DNA from: Cryobacterium algoricola
GTDB lineage: Bacteria; Actinomycetota; Actinomycetes; Actinomycetales; Microbacteriaceae
Reading direction: 5' to 3'
Assembly (NCBI RefSeq): GCF_004402485.1
Contig: NZ_SOFG01000022.1
Coordinates: 47,417 to 111,416 of the forward strand
Length of the DNA: 64,000 nucleotides
Made by a program: the position numbers and the translations under genes. This document shows, piece after piece, positions 27,201-35,923 of the stretch (the first letter of the stretch is position 1; each line of letters begins with the position of its first letter). The notes under the pieces were generated by a model. It ran no database searches, was not told the DNA's origin, and saw only the letters and a list, made by a program, of their open reading frames with translations.

Positions 27201-27246
27201 CTTTCCATGCGCCGGCGTGCATCGCCGGCGTTTGTTAATCCAGTTG

Positions 27247-27936
27247 TTACATGCGCTTGAAGATCGCCACCGGGATCGCCTGGTGCACGATCTGGGTGAC
27301 CGTCGCGCCGCCGCCGGCCGTGGCCTCACCGGCGATCGTCATCGCGAAGTCGAGGGTCAGGCCGTAGGTGTCCGGCGTCAGGATACCGATGGGGTTCGAC
27401 TCGAGCTGGAAGCCGCCCTTGGGCGAGGTGACGAGCAGCCCGCCGGGACCGGTGAGCGCCTCGGGGTCGAGGGTCGCGGCGATCGGGTTCACGTTGAGCA
27501 CGAACGGGGTGGTGCTCGCACCGCTCGCCGTGGTCGTCGTCGCGGTGACCGTGATGTTGGACATGTAGACGTGACGCTTGGTGCCGAACGGGGCCTCCGG
27601 TGCCTGCGCACGGTCGAAGACGCTGATCACGAACGAGAAACGCTTGTCGCTGTCCGTGTACCATTCGTGGGTCTTCTGCTCCGTCCACATGTCGAGCTGG
27701 AGTTCCAGCTGGGGCGCGAGCTGGATCGTCGGGTGGATCGAGCCCATGTCGGTGAACACGGAGTCGAAGACGAGCGGGGCCGCGGTGGCCGTGGGTGCGG
27801 CCGTTGCCGAGACCTGGCTGGCCTGATCGATCGGCGCGAAGCCGACGAGGGCCGCGACGCTCGTGCATGAGGTGAGGGTAAGGGACAGAATGGCGACGCC
27901 GGTGACGGCAGCAATTCGGGTAAGCCAGCGGGACAT
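27247..27936 (-). CDS. Predicted secreted lipoprotein of unknown function
   Basis: A protein of about 229 aa starting MSRWLTRIAAVTGVAILS with lipobox LTSC (Cys about residue 24), so it should be lipid-anchored outside the membrane. The mature part is Thr/Ala-rich and probably beta-structured (YMSNITVTATTTTASG, TYGLTLDFAMTIAGE). No family is recognised. An upstream in-frame ATG at 27969 would add 11 residues, but the signal fits best from 27936. It is convergent with the ice-binding gene, sharing a terminator. Confidence 0.7.
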   Translation of the reverse strand: MSRWLTRIAAVTGVAILSLTLTSCTSVAALVGFAPIDQASQVSATAAPTATAAPLVFDSVFTDMGSIHPTIQLAPQLELQLDMWTEQKTHEWYTDSDKRFSFVISVFDRAQAPEAPFGTKRHVYMSNITVTATTTTASGASTTPFVLNVNPIAATLDPEALTGPGGLLVTSPKGGFQLESNPIGILTPDTYGLTLDFAMTIAGEATAGGGATVTQIVHQAIPVAIFKRM

Positions 27937-28007
27937 GGTGGAACTTTCGGGTCGGGTAGCCGTCTGCATTAATATGCTGAACACATAGTGGCATACCCGG
28001 GACACCC

Positions 28008-28085
28008 GTGTCCCCTTTTTAGGGGACCGATTCCCGGATGTTATCCGGTTGTGTCCCCCGGGAGCCCACCCGTTCAGGGGACCGA
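28008..28085. repeat. Two-copy GTGTCCCC...AGGGGACCGA repeat, divergent intergenic
   Basis: GTGTCCCC is followed by AGGGGACCGA twice (28008-28030 and 28051-28085). In the first copy GTCCCC and GGGGAC form a 6-bp stem around TTTTTA. It lies between the divergent lipoprotein and membrane-protein genes and could be a paired regulator site. Confidence 0.5.
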
Positions 28086-28115
28086 AGCCCACTCCGATGC
28101 CACTAATCTGGGTCT

Positions 28116-28610
28116 ATGGCCGACGCCCCCCCGCTCCCCGATCCGTTGCCGCTGGAGTTCCAGCGTCCGCCGCGGTGGCCCACGCCGACCCTCGACTGGG
28201 TCGCAGGGAACCAGGGCTGGGAGCCGCCCTCCGGATGGACGCCGGTCCCGGGGTGCTCCCCCGCGCCTCCCGGCTGGGTGTTCTGGACCCGCTCGGAGGA
28301 GGGCTGGGCGCGCTTCGCGGAGGAGAACCTCGCCCCGGCGAAACGGTCCCTCTGGATCGGCGTCGGAGTCTTCGTCGCCGGCCTGCTTCTGACCGTCCTC
28401 GGCCTGGCGGCCACCCACAATGCCCTTTTCCTCGTCTTCGTTGCGGCGATCGTCGCGGGTCCGATCCTGACGATCCGCGCGGGCTCGCGGCTCAAGGAGA
28501 TCGACGACGGCCTGCTGGACCGGGTGCGCGCCCTCGCGCCCCAGTACAAGCACACCCTGCAGCGCCTCGCCTACAACAAGTACCTCCGCTCGTTCGGCCC
28601 GCTGTCATGA
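28116..28610 (+). CDS. Membrane protein with Trp-rich N-terminus
   Basis: A 164-aa protein. The first ~75 residues are Pro/Trp-rich (PPRWPTPTLDWVAGNQGW, PPGWVFWTR) and cytosolic or external. Two hydrophobic helices follow (about residues 80-102, GVGVFVAGLLLTVLGL; 105-122, FLVFVAAIVAGPILTI), then a basic C-terminal helix. No family name is recognised. Its stop overlaps the next start (ATGA), so it is translationally coupled to the J-domain protein, and the two may act together at the membrane. Confidence 0.7.
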   Translation: MADAPPLPDPLPLEFQRPPRWPTPTLDWVAGNQGWEPPSGWTPVPGCSPAPPGWVFWTRSEEGWARFAEENLAPAKRSLWIGVGVFVAGLLLTVLGLAATHNALFLVFVAAIVAGPILTIRAGSRLKEIDDGLLDRVRALAPQYKHTLQRLAYNKYLRSFGPLS

Positions 28611-29923
28611 CCCCGGAGATCGCCGCCGGGATCCTCAACGTTCCGGCCGGCGCGAGCCGCAGCGAGATCGACAAGCAGTTCCGCAAGCAGGCGCGCGCGC
28701 ACCACCCCGACCTCCTCGCCGGGGCCTCCGCGGAGACCCTCGCGGCCGCGACCACCGAATTCGTGCGGATGTCCACCGCGCGCGACGTGCTCTACGGCGA
28801 ACTCGACCGGGTGGCCGCGCTCATCCAGAAGACGGATGCCCCGAGGCCGCCACGCGCACCCGCTGCGGCCCGGCAGGCGCCGGCCCAGAACCCCGCTCCC
28901 ACGAGCACCGCGGCACCGTCCGGCCAGACCGGTCCTCCGTCCAGCCGTGCCGGGTCCACCGCGCCGGGCACTCCCGGCGGGAGCCCCGCTGCCGCCGCCG
29001 ACCCGCGCGGCGCCGAGGCACGCGAGCCGCAGCAACAGCGGCCGGCCGAGAACCCGCAGGCCCAGTTCGGTCCCCGTGCCGGCTGGACCACCCGGGGACC
29101 CGATGACCCGTACATCCGCCGCGGACCCGTGCCGCCGCCGCCCTCCCCGGTCCGGCGGACCCCGATGGATCCGCGCGACAGCAGGATTCCCCGCCAGGCC
29201 CCGGGCACACCGTCGAACCCGCTCGATCCGTCGAGCTTCCAGTACCCGCCGGTGCAGCAGCATCCGCAGGCCCCGGACCCGCAGAACCCGGCCGCACGCC
29301 CGAACCCGCAGTACGGGGCTCCGCTGCCGTTGCCGATCGACCGGCGCCGGGCCTTCGTCGACCGCCGCGACCCGGACCGGGCCGGCTTGCCGTACCCGAA
29401 CGACCGACGCCGGGCGCCGGCGGACCGGAGGGACCCGCGGAACGCCGACAACTTCCCGGAGAACCGCCGCAGCCCGCACCCCGACGCCTTCTACCGAGCC
29501 GACCCGCAGCAGGAGCTGGGCGCCCCCGGCAGCGAGGTTCCCCCGGCCCGGCCGCGGCACAGCACCGGGCCGCAGGCCCCCTCCCCGTCACAGCAGCCCG
29601 ACCCGCAGTCGTCACAGCAGGGACCTCCGGTTCAGCCGGACCAGCGGCAGCGGCCGCCGGCCCACGAGGAGCGCCGGAAGCGGCCGGCCTCGTTCGTCCC
29701 TCCTGGCTTCGTGCCGGTCGGCTCCGCCCCGACGGGGTCGATGCCCGCGACGACGCCCGGCGTCCCGGCGCCGCCGACCGTTGGCACCGTCGGGCTCCCG
29801 GGCGCCGACCCGCAGGCCAGTCCGATGTCCTTCGCCGACTTCGTGCTCGCCCGGGACGCGCAGGCCTGGATCCCCTACGTGGAGAACGCGCTCCCGCCGA
29901 CTCCCCCGCGCCGCGCCGGCTGA
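28607..29923 (+). CDS. J-domain protein with long disordered Pro/Gln/Arg-rich tail
   Basis: A 438-aa protein. Residues 1-65 are a short J-domain: ILNVPAGASRSEIDKQFRKQ, then the Hsp70-activating HPD within ARAHHPDLLAG, then a helix with DVLYGEL. Residues 75-400 are low complexity (Pro, Gln, Arg, Asp; repeated DRRR and DRRDP blocks at about 240-290) and surely disordered. The end carries a short conserved-looking helix, SFADFVLARDAQAWIPYVE. It lacks the Gly/Phe and zinc domains of DnaJ, so it is a specialised DnaK co-chaperone rather than DnaJ itself. It is coupled by ATGA to the upstream membrane protein, suggesting recruitment of DnaK to that partner. Confidence 0.8.
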   Translation: MTPEIAAGILNVPAGASRSEIDKQFRKQARAHHPDLLAGASAETLAAATTEFVRMSTARDVLYGELDRVAALIQKTDAPRPPRAPAAARQAPAQNPAPTSTAAPSGQTGPPSSRAGSTAPGTPGGSPAAAADPRGAEAREPQQQRPAENPQAQFGPRAGWTTRGPDDPYIRRGPVPPPPSPVRRTPMDPRDSRIPRQAPGTPSNPLDPSSFQYPPVQQHPQAPDPQNPAARPNPQYGAPLPLPIDRRRAFVDRRDPDRAGLPYPNDRRRAPADRRDPRNADNFPENRRSPHPDAFYRADPQQELGAPGSEVPPARPRHSTGPQAPSPSQQPDPQSSQQGPPVQPDQRQRPPAHEERRKRPASFVPPGFVPVGSAPTGSMPATTPGVPAPPTVGTVGLPGADPQASPMSFADFVLARDAQAWIPYVENALPPTPPRRAG

Positions 29924-29951
29924 CCCGGCCCGGCGCATCCGCTGGGACCGG

Positions 29952-31916
29952 TCAGGCTTCCATGTCGTCGTGGGTGACGATGCGGATCAGCTCGACGCTG
30001 CCGTCGGGCTTCTGCCAGAAGTGCATCCGGCGCGCGGCCGGCGTGTTCTGCTCGATCGACACCCGCATGCAGCGGGCTCCGTCCCAGCGCAGCAGGTGCG
30101 GGTCCGCGGGTCCTGCGCCTTGGCGCAGGGCGTGCAGGTGCCGGCCCTGCAGGGTCTTGACGCGGCCGGTCAGCACGTCGACGGATGCCTTGAACGCCTT
30201 CGCGAGCTGGCCGTCGTCGAGCCCGCTCAGGGACTCCGCGAACCGGTCGGACAGCCCGTAGCTGTGCGGCAGCGGCCATTCCTCGCGGTCGGATTCCGGA
30301 ACCCGGTCGACCCAGGCGAGGGCGATCTCGTGGCGGACCCAGCTGGTGGCATCCTCCCAGAGGGCGCGGCGGGTTTCGTATTCGCTGCTGGGGGCGGGGG
30401 CGACGACGGTCCGGCGGGACTCGCGCAGCATCCGCTTCTGGGTGCGCTGCTCGTCGCGGAGCTCGGCGACGGTGTGGCGCAGGGTGCCGAGTTCGACGAG
30501 CGCGTCGCGGAGCTGCAGCTGGGCGGAACGGGCCTGCTCGCGCAGGCGGGCGAGGTCGGACTCTGTGCTTCCGGCCTCGACGAGTTGCGCCTCGAGCCGG
30601 GTGATCTTCGCCTTCGCCTCGGCGAGGGAGAGCTGGGTCGACTGCAGAGCGGACACCGACGTCGGTGCGCACGGCGCCGGGGTCGGGCCGACCCGGAACG
30701 GGATCGCGCCGGCGGTCGCGGGCGTCGGCCGGCGCACGGCGTGCACGCGGCCGGGTCCGGGGAACGGGCGCGGCAGGGTCGGACGGGGAGTGGCGAAGTC
30801 GGCGGGCGATGGCCGCATGGCGCCGGCACCGGCATCAGCCGGACCGGTCTCGCCATGCAGGTCGTCCGCCGCAAGGCCGGCACCGGCCGCACGGGCGAAG
30901 CCGGCCAGCCCCGTTGCGGACATGGCCGGGTCGAAGACGAGGTCGTCTGCCCCTGCGGTCTCGTCGTCCTCGACGAGCGCGAGCAGCGGGCGGTTCTCGC
31001 GCAGCCACGGCGGCCCGTTGAGCACGGCGGCGAGCGGAGGCAACACCGGCTCGTCGTCGTCGACGTCGCTGAGCACGAGGTGCAGGGCGCCGCTCGGCAG
31101 GTGCATGACCCGCGCGGCGACGACGTCGCCTTCGGAGAGGAGCGTGTCGACGAGGTCGCGCGGGTTGGCCGAGATGTCGGCGCGGGTGATGGTGAAGGTG
31201 AGGTGCGGGTGCAGGGCGAGGACGGCCTTCTGCGCGCTGACCTTCTGCACCAGCGCAAGGGTGACGCTGCCGTGCGGGTACCGCTCGGCGATCACCTCGG
31301 TGGTCGGCGGTTTGAGCTCGACGTTCAGCCGGTGGGTCGGGGCGTCGAGGGCGCCCTGGATGCGCTGGCCCGGAGAGAGGGTCCAGTCCAGCGGGACCGG
31401 CGGGTAGGTGAGTTCCTGCCAGATGGTCGCCATGCCGCCGCCGTCGAGTTCGACGAGGGCGCGGGAACCGTGCAGCATGAAGCCCTTGACGGTTCCGGTG
31501 ACGGTGATGACGGATGCCGGGGCGAGCGCGAAGAGACCCGCGTGGTGGGCGTGCGCGAGGGCATCCGTGACGAGCTGGTCGGTCGCGTGCTGGGGATCGC
31601 CGTGGGTGAAGCGCAGCCGGGACCTGGCCAGGTCGGCGAAGGGGTTCGGCCCGGTGGGGTACGAGCGGCCGGCGCTGCCGTAGACCTGGAACTGGGCCGG
31701 GAGCAGGTCACCGAGCTGTCGGGTGAGTTCGCCGGTCTGCACCAGGAACACGCGCGCGACGTCGCCGATCTGGGTGGCGAGCTGGTCGATGCCGATCTCG
31801 GGGACGGCCGTTCCGAACGGCGAGGAGACGACGACCCAGGGTCGATCACGGGCAGGGTCGTGAAGGCCGATCGCAAGCTGCTGCACCGCGGAGCTGGTCT
31901 CAACGCGGGTATACAC
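29952..31916 (-). CDS. Large protein with OB-like region, coiled coil and conserved C-terminus
   Basis: A 654-aa soluble protein. Residues 1-110 are a mixed alpha/beta region (WVVVSSPFGTAVPEIGIDQL). Residues ~135-285 look like two beta-rich, OB/S1-like segments (ITVTGTVKGFMLHGSRALVEL; EGDVVAARVMHLPSGALHLV). A Pro-rich linker follows, then a coiled coil at about 425-500 (LSLAEAKAKITRLEAQLVEA). The C-terminal ~150 residues end in RRMHFWQKPDGSVELIRIVT, reminiscent of RelE/ParE-like strands. I cannot name the family. The start is GTG, preceded by GGGGAGGAG at ideal distance. Possible role: nucleic-acid binding; this is inference only. Confidence 0.7.
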   Translation of the reverse strand: MYTRVETSSAVQQLAIGLHDPARDRPWVVVSSPFGTAVPEIGIDQLATQIGDVARVFLVQTGELTRQLGDLLPAQFQVYGSAGRSYPTGPNPFADLARSRLRFTHGDPQHATDQLVTDALAHAHHAGLFALAPASVITVTGTVKGFMLHGSRALVELDGGGMATIWQELTYPPVPLDWTLSPGQRIQGALDAPTHRLNVELKPPTTEVIAERYPHGSVTLALVQKVSAQKAVLALHPHLTFTITRADISANPRDLVDTLLSEGDVVAARVMHLPSGALHLVLSDVDDDEPVLPPLAAVLNGPPWLRENRPLLALVEDDETAGADDLVFDPAMSATGLAGFARAAGAGLAADDLHGETGPADAGAGAMRPSPADFATPRPTLPRPFPGPGRVHAVRRPTPATAGAIPFRVGPTPAPCAPTSVSALQSTQLSLAEAKAKITRLEAQLVEAGSTESDLARLREQARSAQLQLRDALVELGTLRHTVAELRDEQRTQKRMLRESRRTVVAPAPSSEYETRRALWEDATSWVRHEIALAWVDRVPESDREEWPLPHSYGLSDRFAESLSGLDDGQLAKAFKASVDVLTGRVKTLQGRHLHALRQGAGPADPHLLRWDGARCMRVSIEQNTPAARRMHFWQKPDGSVELIRIVTHDDMEA

Positions 31917-31970
31917 GGCTGTCTCCTCCCCGGGCCCGTGGATAGGCCGTGGGAATAAGGCTACGCCAGT

Positions 31971-31998
31971 ATTCTAGGCGGATTGCTCCATTCGTTAA
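31971..31998 (-). promoter_or_regulatory. Putative promoter of the 654-aa protein gene
   Basis: On the minus strand TTAACG (31993-31998) and TAGAAT (31971-31976) are separated by 16 bases, about 55 bases before the GTG start, a good sigma-70-type match. Confidence 0.45.
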
Positions 31999-32128
31999 GT
32001 TACAGGGTGTATATGAAGCATTGTGTGCGAGTTGCCTACCCGGGACTCACGCTATGACGCAGGATGCACCTCAGACGGGGGCGGCGGCGCTTCCGGGCCG
32101 GTCACCGCCGGTTTCGCAGGTTGCGGAG

Positions 32129-32992
32129 TCAGCGACCGGCTCCGGGGAAAGCCCCGACCAGGGCGATTCCGAGGTTCGCGGCCAGATAGGCGAAGACCCC
32201 GAGACCGACGACGACTTCGAGGGGGGCGAGGACGAGGCGCTGCAGCCTCGCCGAGCGCATCTGGTTGTCGAGCACGGTGAACCGCTCCATCAGGCCTTCT
32301 CCCGCGCCGACCGGCACGGTTTCGGCCCAACTCGCGGGGTTGTCGAGCAGCGCGATCACTTCGAAGCGTTCGAGGGGCGCGAGGACGCGCGGCAGGGCCG
32401 TGAGCCACGACACGAGGTCGGCGGCGTCGAGCACGGTGACCGCGTTCGTCGGGCCGTCGTGGACGACGCCCTTCGGCCCGACGAACGCGAGCACCGGGTG
32501 GATCGGGACGGTGAAGCCGAGGTATGCCCGCAGGAGCGTGTCGATGCGCTCGCCCTCGAAGGCGGCGTGTTCGAGGTAGGGCACCGCGCGGTCCCCGACG
32601 GTGACGGCCTCGCCGGCCACCCGCACCGGCAGGCCGCGGTGCTGCTTGGTGTTGATGGTGACGACGCCGCAGGGGCCGACGACAACATGGTCGATGTCCC
32701 AGCCGTTCACCCCGACGGGAAGCCCGTGGAAGACCGCCCACTCCGGCGGCAGCTGGGCGAGGAGGGCGCCGACGGCGAGTTCGCCCTGCGCGCCGCGATA
32801 CCAGCCGAGGGCATTGCCGCCGAGCGGGGACCGGCCGAGGAAGCGGGCGAGACGGGTACGGCGCGGGTGGGCGCCCTGTTGGCGGAGCAGTTTGTCGATG
32901 ATGGCCTGGGCGGCGAACCGGCGGCGCATGCCCTCGTTTTCGACGCGGCCGTCGCCGATACTGTCCGGATCGATTGTGCTTTTTCCGACCAT
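32129..32992 (-). CDS. NERD-domain protein with C-terminal membrane helix
   Basis: A 287-aa protein. The NERD (nuclease-related) domain starts with YRGAQGELAVGALLAQLPPE near residue 64, followed by GWDIDHVVVGPCGVVTINTK (about 97-116). D, DH and the TK pair correspond to the metal site of restriction-like nucleases, though NERD proteins have no settled activity. The C-terminus has a hydrophobic helix (LAPLEVVVGLGVFAYLAANLG, about 252-275) that would anchor it to the membrane. Such proteins are common in Actinobacteria. The start at 32992 has no strong alternative nearby. It probably has its own transcript. Confidence 0.8.
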   Translation of the reverse strand: MVGKSTIDPDSIGDGRVENEGMRRRFAAQAIIDKLLRQQGAHPRRTRLARFLGRSPLGGNALGWYRGAQGELAVGALLAQLPPEWAVFHGLPVGVNGWDIDHVVVGPCGVVTINTKQHRGLPVRVAGEAVTVGDRAVPYLEHAAFEGERIDTLLRAYLGFTVPIHPVLAFVGPKGVVHDGPTNAVTVLDAADLVSWLTALPRVLAPLERFEVIALLDNPASWAETVPVGAGEGLMERFTVLDNQMRSARLQRLVLAPLEVVVGLGVFAYLAANLGIALVGAFPGAGR

Positions 32993-33072
32993 GTGATTGC
33001 TCCCCCGGATTGATCCTAGCGAGCCGGGGCATCCGCTGCCCCACCCCGTTTGTGCTGTCGCCCCTGGCCGCT

Positions 33073-33915
33073 CTACTCGTGCTTCTGGACGAAGTCGATG
33101 GCGAGGTCGGCGACCTCCTCCCAGCCGTGGTCGATCGTGAGCGAGTGGCCGCGGTTCGGCACCTCGACGATCTCGGTCAGCCCCGGGTTCTTCTTCTGCT
33201 GCTTGTAGATCGCGTGCGAGATCGCGAGCGGCACGGTGTTGTCGTCCTCCCCGGCGATGATGAGCAGCGGCCCGCGCTCGGGGTTCTTCGTGTCGACCCG
33301 CGCTTCGGTGAACGGGTTCAGGTTCGCCGTCGCAGCCTGGAACAGCGGCACCCCCGACGCGGCCACGTGATAGGTGTCGTAGAGGGCGCGGGCCTCGTCG
33401 GTGTCGAGGGCGTTGGCCCAGCCGAAGCTGAACTGCTCGAAGGTGAGCGAGACGGCCCGCCCGGCGTTCGCCGGGTTGAGCAGCACCGGCGACGCCGATT
33501 TGAGGGCGGATGCCGGCAGCGGCAACACGCCGCGAAACGGTGCGGAGTCGATCGCGACGGTGACGTCGGAGACGCCCTCACCGGCCAGGCGCTGGGCGAT
33601 CAGGCCGCCGAAGGAATGCCCGACGATCGCGGGCATGATCTGGAGGTCGTTGATGGCGTCGAGGTAGTGGTCGGTGACCTGGGCGATCATCTTGTGGGCG
33701 AACACCTCGGGGTCCCGCTTGGCTTCCTCGATGCTCTCGGGGTCGTCGGGCCAGCCGGGGGCGATGGTCGTGTAGCCGGCGGCCTCGAAGCGGCCGCGCC
33801 AGCGGTCCCAGCTGCTCGAGAGCAGCCACAGCCCGTGCACGAACACGACCGGACGCCGCCCGGATTCGTTCGCCCGTTCGACCTCGGCTCGTTCCGGTGC
33901 GGTCAGTGCGTCCAT
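33073..33915 (-). CDS. Alpha/beta hydrolase
   Basis: A 280-aa alpha/beta-hydrolase-fold protein. Oxyanion region VVFVHGLWLLSSSWDRW (about residue 25); nucleophile elbow GHSFGG (Ser about 101); acid in AGEDDNTVP (about 221); His in NRGHSLTID (about 252). The triad is complete. Substrate is not evident: the family covers esterases, lipases and haloperoxidase-like enzymes. There is no signal peptide, so it is cytosolic. The ATG at 33915 fits better than more distal codons, because the upstream extension is Arg-rich and lies in the intergenic spacer. Confidence 0.85.
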   Translation of the reverse strand: MDALTAPERAEVERANESGRRPVVFVHGLWLLSSSWDRWRGRFEAAGYTTIAPGWPDDPESIEEAKRDPEVFAHKMIAQVTDHYLDAINDLQIMPAIVGHSFGGLIAQRLAGEGVSDVTVAIDSAPFRGVLPLPASALKSASPVLLNPANAGRAVSLTFEQFSFGWANALDTDEARALYDTYHVAASGVPLFQAATANLNPFTEARVDTKNPERGPLLIIAGEDDNTVPLAISHAIYKQQKKNPGLTEIVEVPNRGHSLTIDHGWEEVADLAIDFVQKHE

Positions 33916-34078
33916 ATCGGCTCCGTTTCGGGTTCTGGTCTGCTCGACCGGCGGCCGCCGGTCACCTGGGCACGATAACCGCACCCGTCCCCCTCGTCTA
34001 GGCCGTCGGCATCCGTGGGCGCGTCGGGCAGCGGATGCGGCCGGCCCGGCCCGAACAGACGGGAGCGCCGACCCGCAG

Positions 34079-34175
34079 CCCCGTGAGGTGTCGTATATCG
34101 ACCTCCGCGGTGTTCAGGAACCTCGATCTGCGACACCTCAGGGGCGGAAACGCGAGGATGTGCGCCACCTCAGCG
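34079..34175. repeat. Inverted TGAGGTGTCG / CGACACCTCA element with a third partial copy
   Basis: TGAGGTGTCG (34084-34093) is the reverse complement of CGACACCTCA (34131-34140), with flanking CCCC and GGGG also pairing. A related GCGCCACCTCAGCGG lies at 34161-34175. It occupies the spacer upstream of acylphosphatase and looks like a REP-type or regulatory palindrome; no known protein site is assigned. Confidence 0.55.
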
Positions 34176-34208
34176 GTGGGAACAGGAGATCGGGGGCACA
34201 CTGGAGGA

Positions 34209-34475
34209 ATGGTTCGCAAACAGGCGGTGGTGCGCGGGATCGTGCAGGCCGTGGGGTTCCGGTACTACGCGCAGGCCGAAGCGCGGCGCCTCGGCCTCGC
34301 GGGATTCGTGCGCAACCACAGGGATGGCTCGGTCGAGGTGCAGGTGGAGGGGCCGGCAGCATCCGTCGACCGGATGCTCGACTGGCTGCGACGCGGGCCG
34401 CCCTCTGCGCAGGTCGACACCGTGCACGTCGAGGACCTGCCGGACCGTGGGGACGACGGCTTCCGGATCGAGTGA
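34209..34475 (+). CDS. acyP: Acylphosphatase
   Basis: An 88-aa single-domain enzyme that hydrolyses acyl-phosphates such as carbamoyl- or acetyl-phosphate. The signature VRGIVQAVGFRYYAQ contains the phosphate-binding Arg, and GFVRNHRDGSVEV contains the catalytic Asn and following G-x-V-E. Length is typical (about 90 aa). The ribosome site GGAGG lies just before the ATG. The gene stands alone between the alpha/beta hydrolase and the Pr6Pr gene. Confidence 0.93.
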   Translation: MVRKQAVVRGIVQAVGFRYYAQAEARRLGLAGFVRNHRDGSVEVQVEGPAASVDRMLDWLRRGPPSAQVDTVHVEDLPDRGDDGFRIE

Positions 34476-34501
34476 CCTGCCCGCTGGCGTAGCGTTGAGG
34501 C

Positions 34502-35323
34502 ATGTGCGCGCGTGCAGATCGTCCCGCCCGCACCGACGACCCGGCCGGGTCGCTCGCCGCGGTTCTCCTGGCGCGCCCGGGCTCACCCCGACGCCCCCTG
34601 AGCCGCACCGCGCGGCGCTCCCCGAACCTCTCCCCCGGTCGCTTCCCCCGGCGGCGGGTCATCGGGATCGGCCGGCTCGTGCTCGCCGGCGCCGAAGTGC
34701 TCGCGTTGCTCGGGTACTTCGGCTACATCCTGGGTTTCAAGAGCTTCATCGTCTACAACTACTTCAGCTATTTCACCGTGCAGAGCGCCATCGCCGCGGT
34801 CGGGGTCTTCATCGCCGCCGGGATCATCGCCCTGCGCCGGGAGGTCGACCCGCCCTGGCTCGACTGGATCCGGCTGCTCGTGACGACCTACATGATCGTC
34901 TCGGGCATCGTGTTCCTCGCGATCGTGATCCAGTCCTCGTCGCGGGCGTACACGATGGAGGTGCCGTGGTCGACGCAGCTGCTGCACTTCTGGATCCCCG
35001 GGATCGCCCTCGTCGACTGGCTCACGGACACCGGCAAGGCCCGGCTGCCGTGGACGACGCTCGCCTGGGTCATGCTCGTGCCGAGCATCTGGGGCGCGTT
35101 CACCCTGATCCGGGGCGCCCTGGTGCGCTGGTATCCGTACTTCTTCCTCGACCCGAAGCAGGTCAGCGGCCCGCTCGAGACGGTGCTGTACTGCGTGGTC
35201 GCCGTCGCGCTCTTCACCGGGATCGCGGCCCTGCTGACCTGGTCTTCCCGCGGCTGGCGGGGCCTCAAGCCCCCGCTCCCGCCCCTCCCGGCGCGGGACG
35301 AGCATGAGCCCGGAACTGGCTAG
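34502..35323 (+). CDS. Pr6Pr-family membrane protein
   Basis: A 273-aa protein. After a basic 55-residue N-terminus come six hydrophobic segments: VLAGAEVLALLGYFGYIL; YFTVQSAIAAVGVFIAAG; IRLLVTTYMIVSGIVFLAIV; LLHFWIPGIALVDWL; WVMLVPSIWGAFTLI; VLYCVVAVALFTGIAALL. NYFSYFTVQSA and LLHFWIPG are hallmarks of the FAR-17a/AIG1-like Pr6Pr group (six transmembrane helices, function undefined in bacteria). The N-terminal basic part may be over-long if translation starts later. Confidence 0.8.
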   Translation: MCARADRPARTDDPAGSLAAVLLARPGSPRRPLSRTARRSPNLSPGRFPRRRVIGIGRLVLAGAEVLALLGYFGYILGFKSFIVYNYFSYFTVQSAIAAVGVFIAAGIIALRREVDPPWLDWIRLLVTTYMIVSGIVFLAIVIQSSSRAYTMEVPWSTQLLHFWIPGIALVDWLTDTGKARLPWTTLAWVMLVPSIWGAFTLIRGALVRWYPYFFLDPKQVSGPLETVLYCVVAVALFTGIAALLTWSSRGWRGLKPPLPPLPARDEHEPGTG

Positions 35324-35583
35324 AGCGGAATGAAGGTGTATTCGACGGTGAGGTGTTCGCTGCGGCAGGCCCCGCAGTAGAGCACCCCGGAGTGCTGCAT
35401 GGCGACGACCCGCGGGGAGCACTGCACGACCTTCGGGCCGCAGCACGGCGAGATGACCATGTACGCCCCCGGCGCGGTCGGATGGTGGCCGCTCAGGCCG
35501 CGGCCATGGTGGGAACCCTCGCAGGCGAGGTCGGAGTCGAAGTCGAGCAGGCTGTCCAGCTCTTGGTCCAGAAGGGTTTCCAT
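35320..35583 (-). CDS. Small Cys-rich protein, possible zinc-binding
   Basis: An 87-aa protein with Cys pairs SPCCGPK and YCGACRSEH plus several His residues, suggesting metal binding. The first 35 residues are acidic (LLDQELDSLLDFDSDL). No family is named. It converges with the Pr6Pr gene and the two stop codons overlap (CTAG palindrome). The ATG at 35583 is the only good start. Confidence 0.6.
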   Translation of the reverse strand: METLLDQELDSLLDFDSDLACEGSHHGRGLSGHHPTAPGAYMVISPCCGPKVVQCSPRVVAMQHSGVLYCGACRSEHLTVEYTFIPL

Positions 35584-35923
35584 GGGGCACGATCAATCAC
35601 GCGTTCAAGCAGGGGAACTGCAGTCGCGACTGTGGTCGGGGCACCGAAGCCGCGACCGCGCTCGGGTGGCCGACGGCACGAAATGTGTACATTGCTGGGT
35701 GTGACCACCGCTGTACGCAACCCATCCGAGTGGCGGCCATCGGCAACGTCAACCCGGAAACGACTAAACCTTGGGGAGCTGCACAACGGCGGACCGCACC
35801 TGCATGAAACCCCGGCTCGCTCCGGGAATCTTCAGCGACTAGACATTGGGCATAGCTTACACCGTTTACTGAGAAATGCTCGGGATTGACTTTATGGGTT
35901 TGATCCGGGCGCTGCAGTCGGTG
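35584..35923. other. 340-base spacer without a recognisable gene
   Basis: This lower-GC stretch has no ORF with convincing composition. A short CCCGG/CCGGG stem at 35811-35826 is the only structure I see. It presumably carries the promoter of the small Cys-rich gene (minus strand); no clear hexamers are assigned. Confidence 0.4.
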
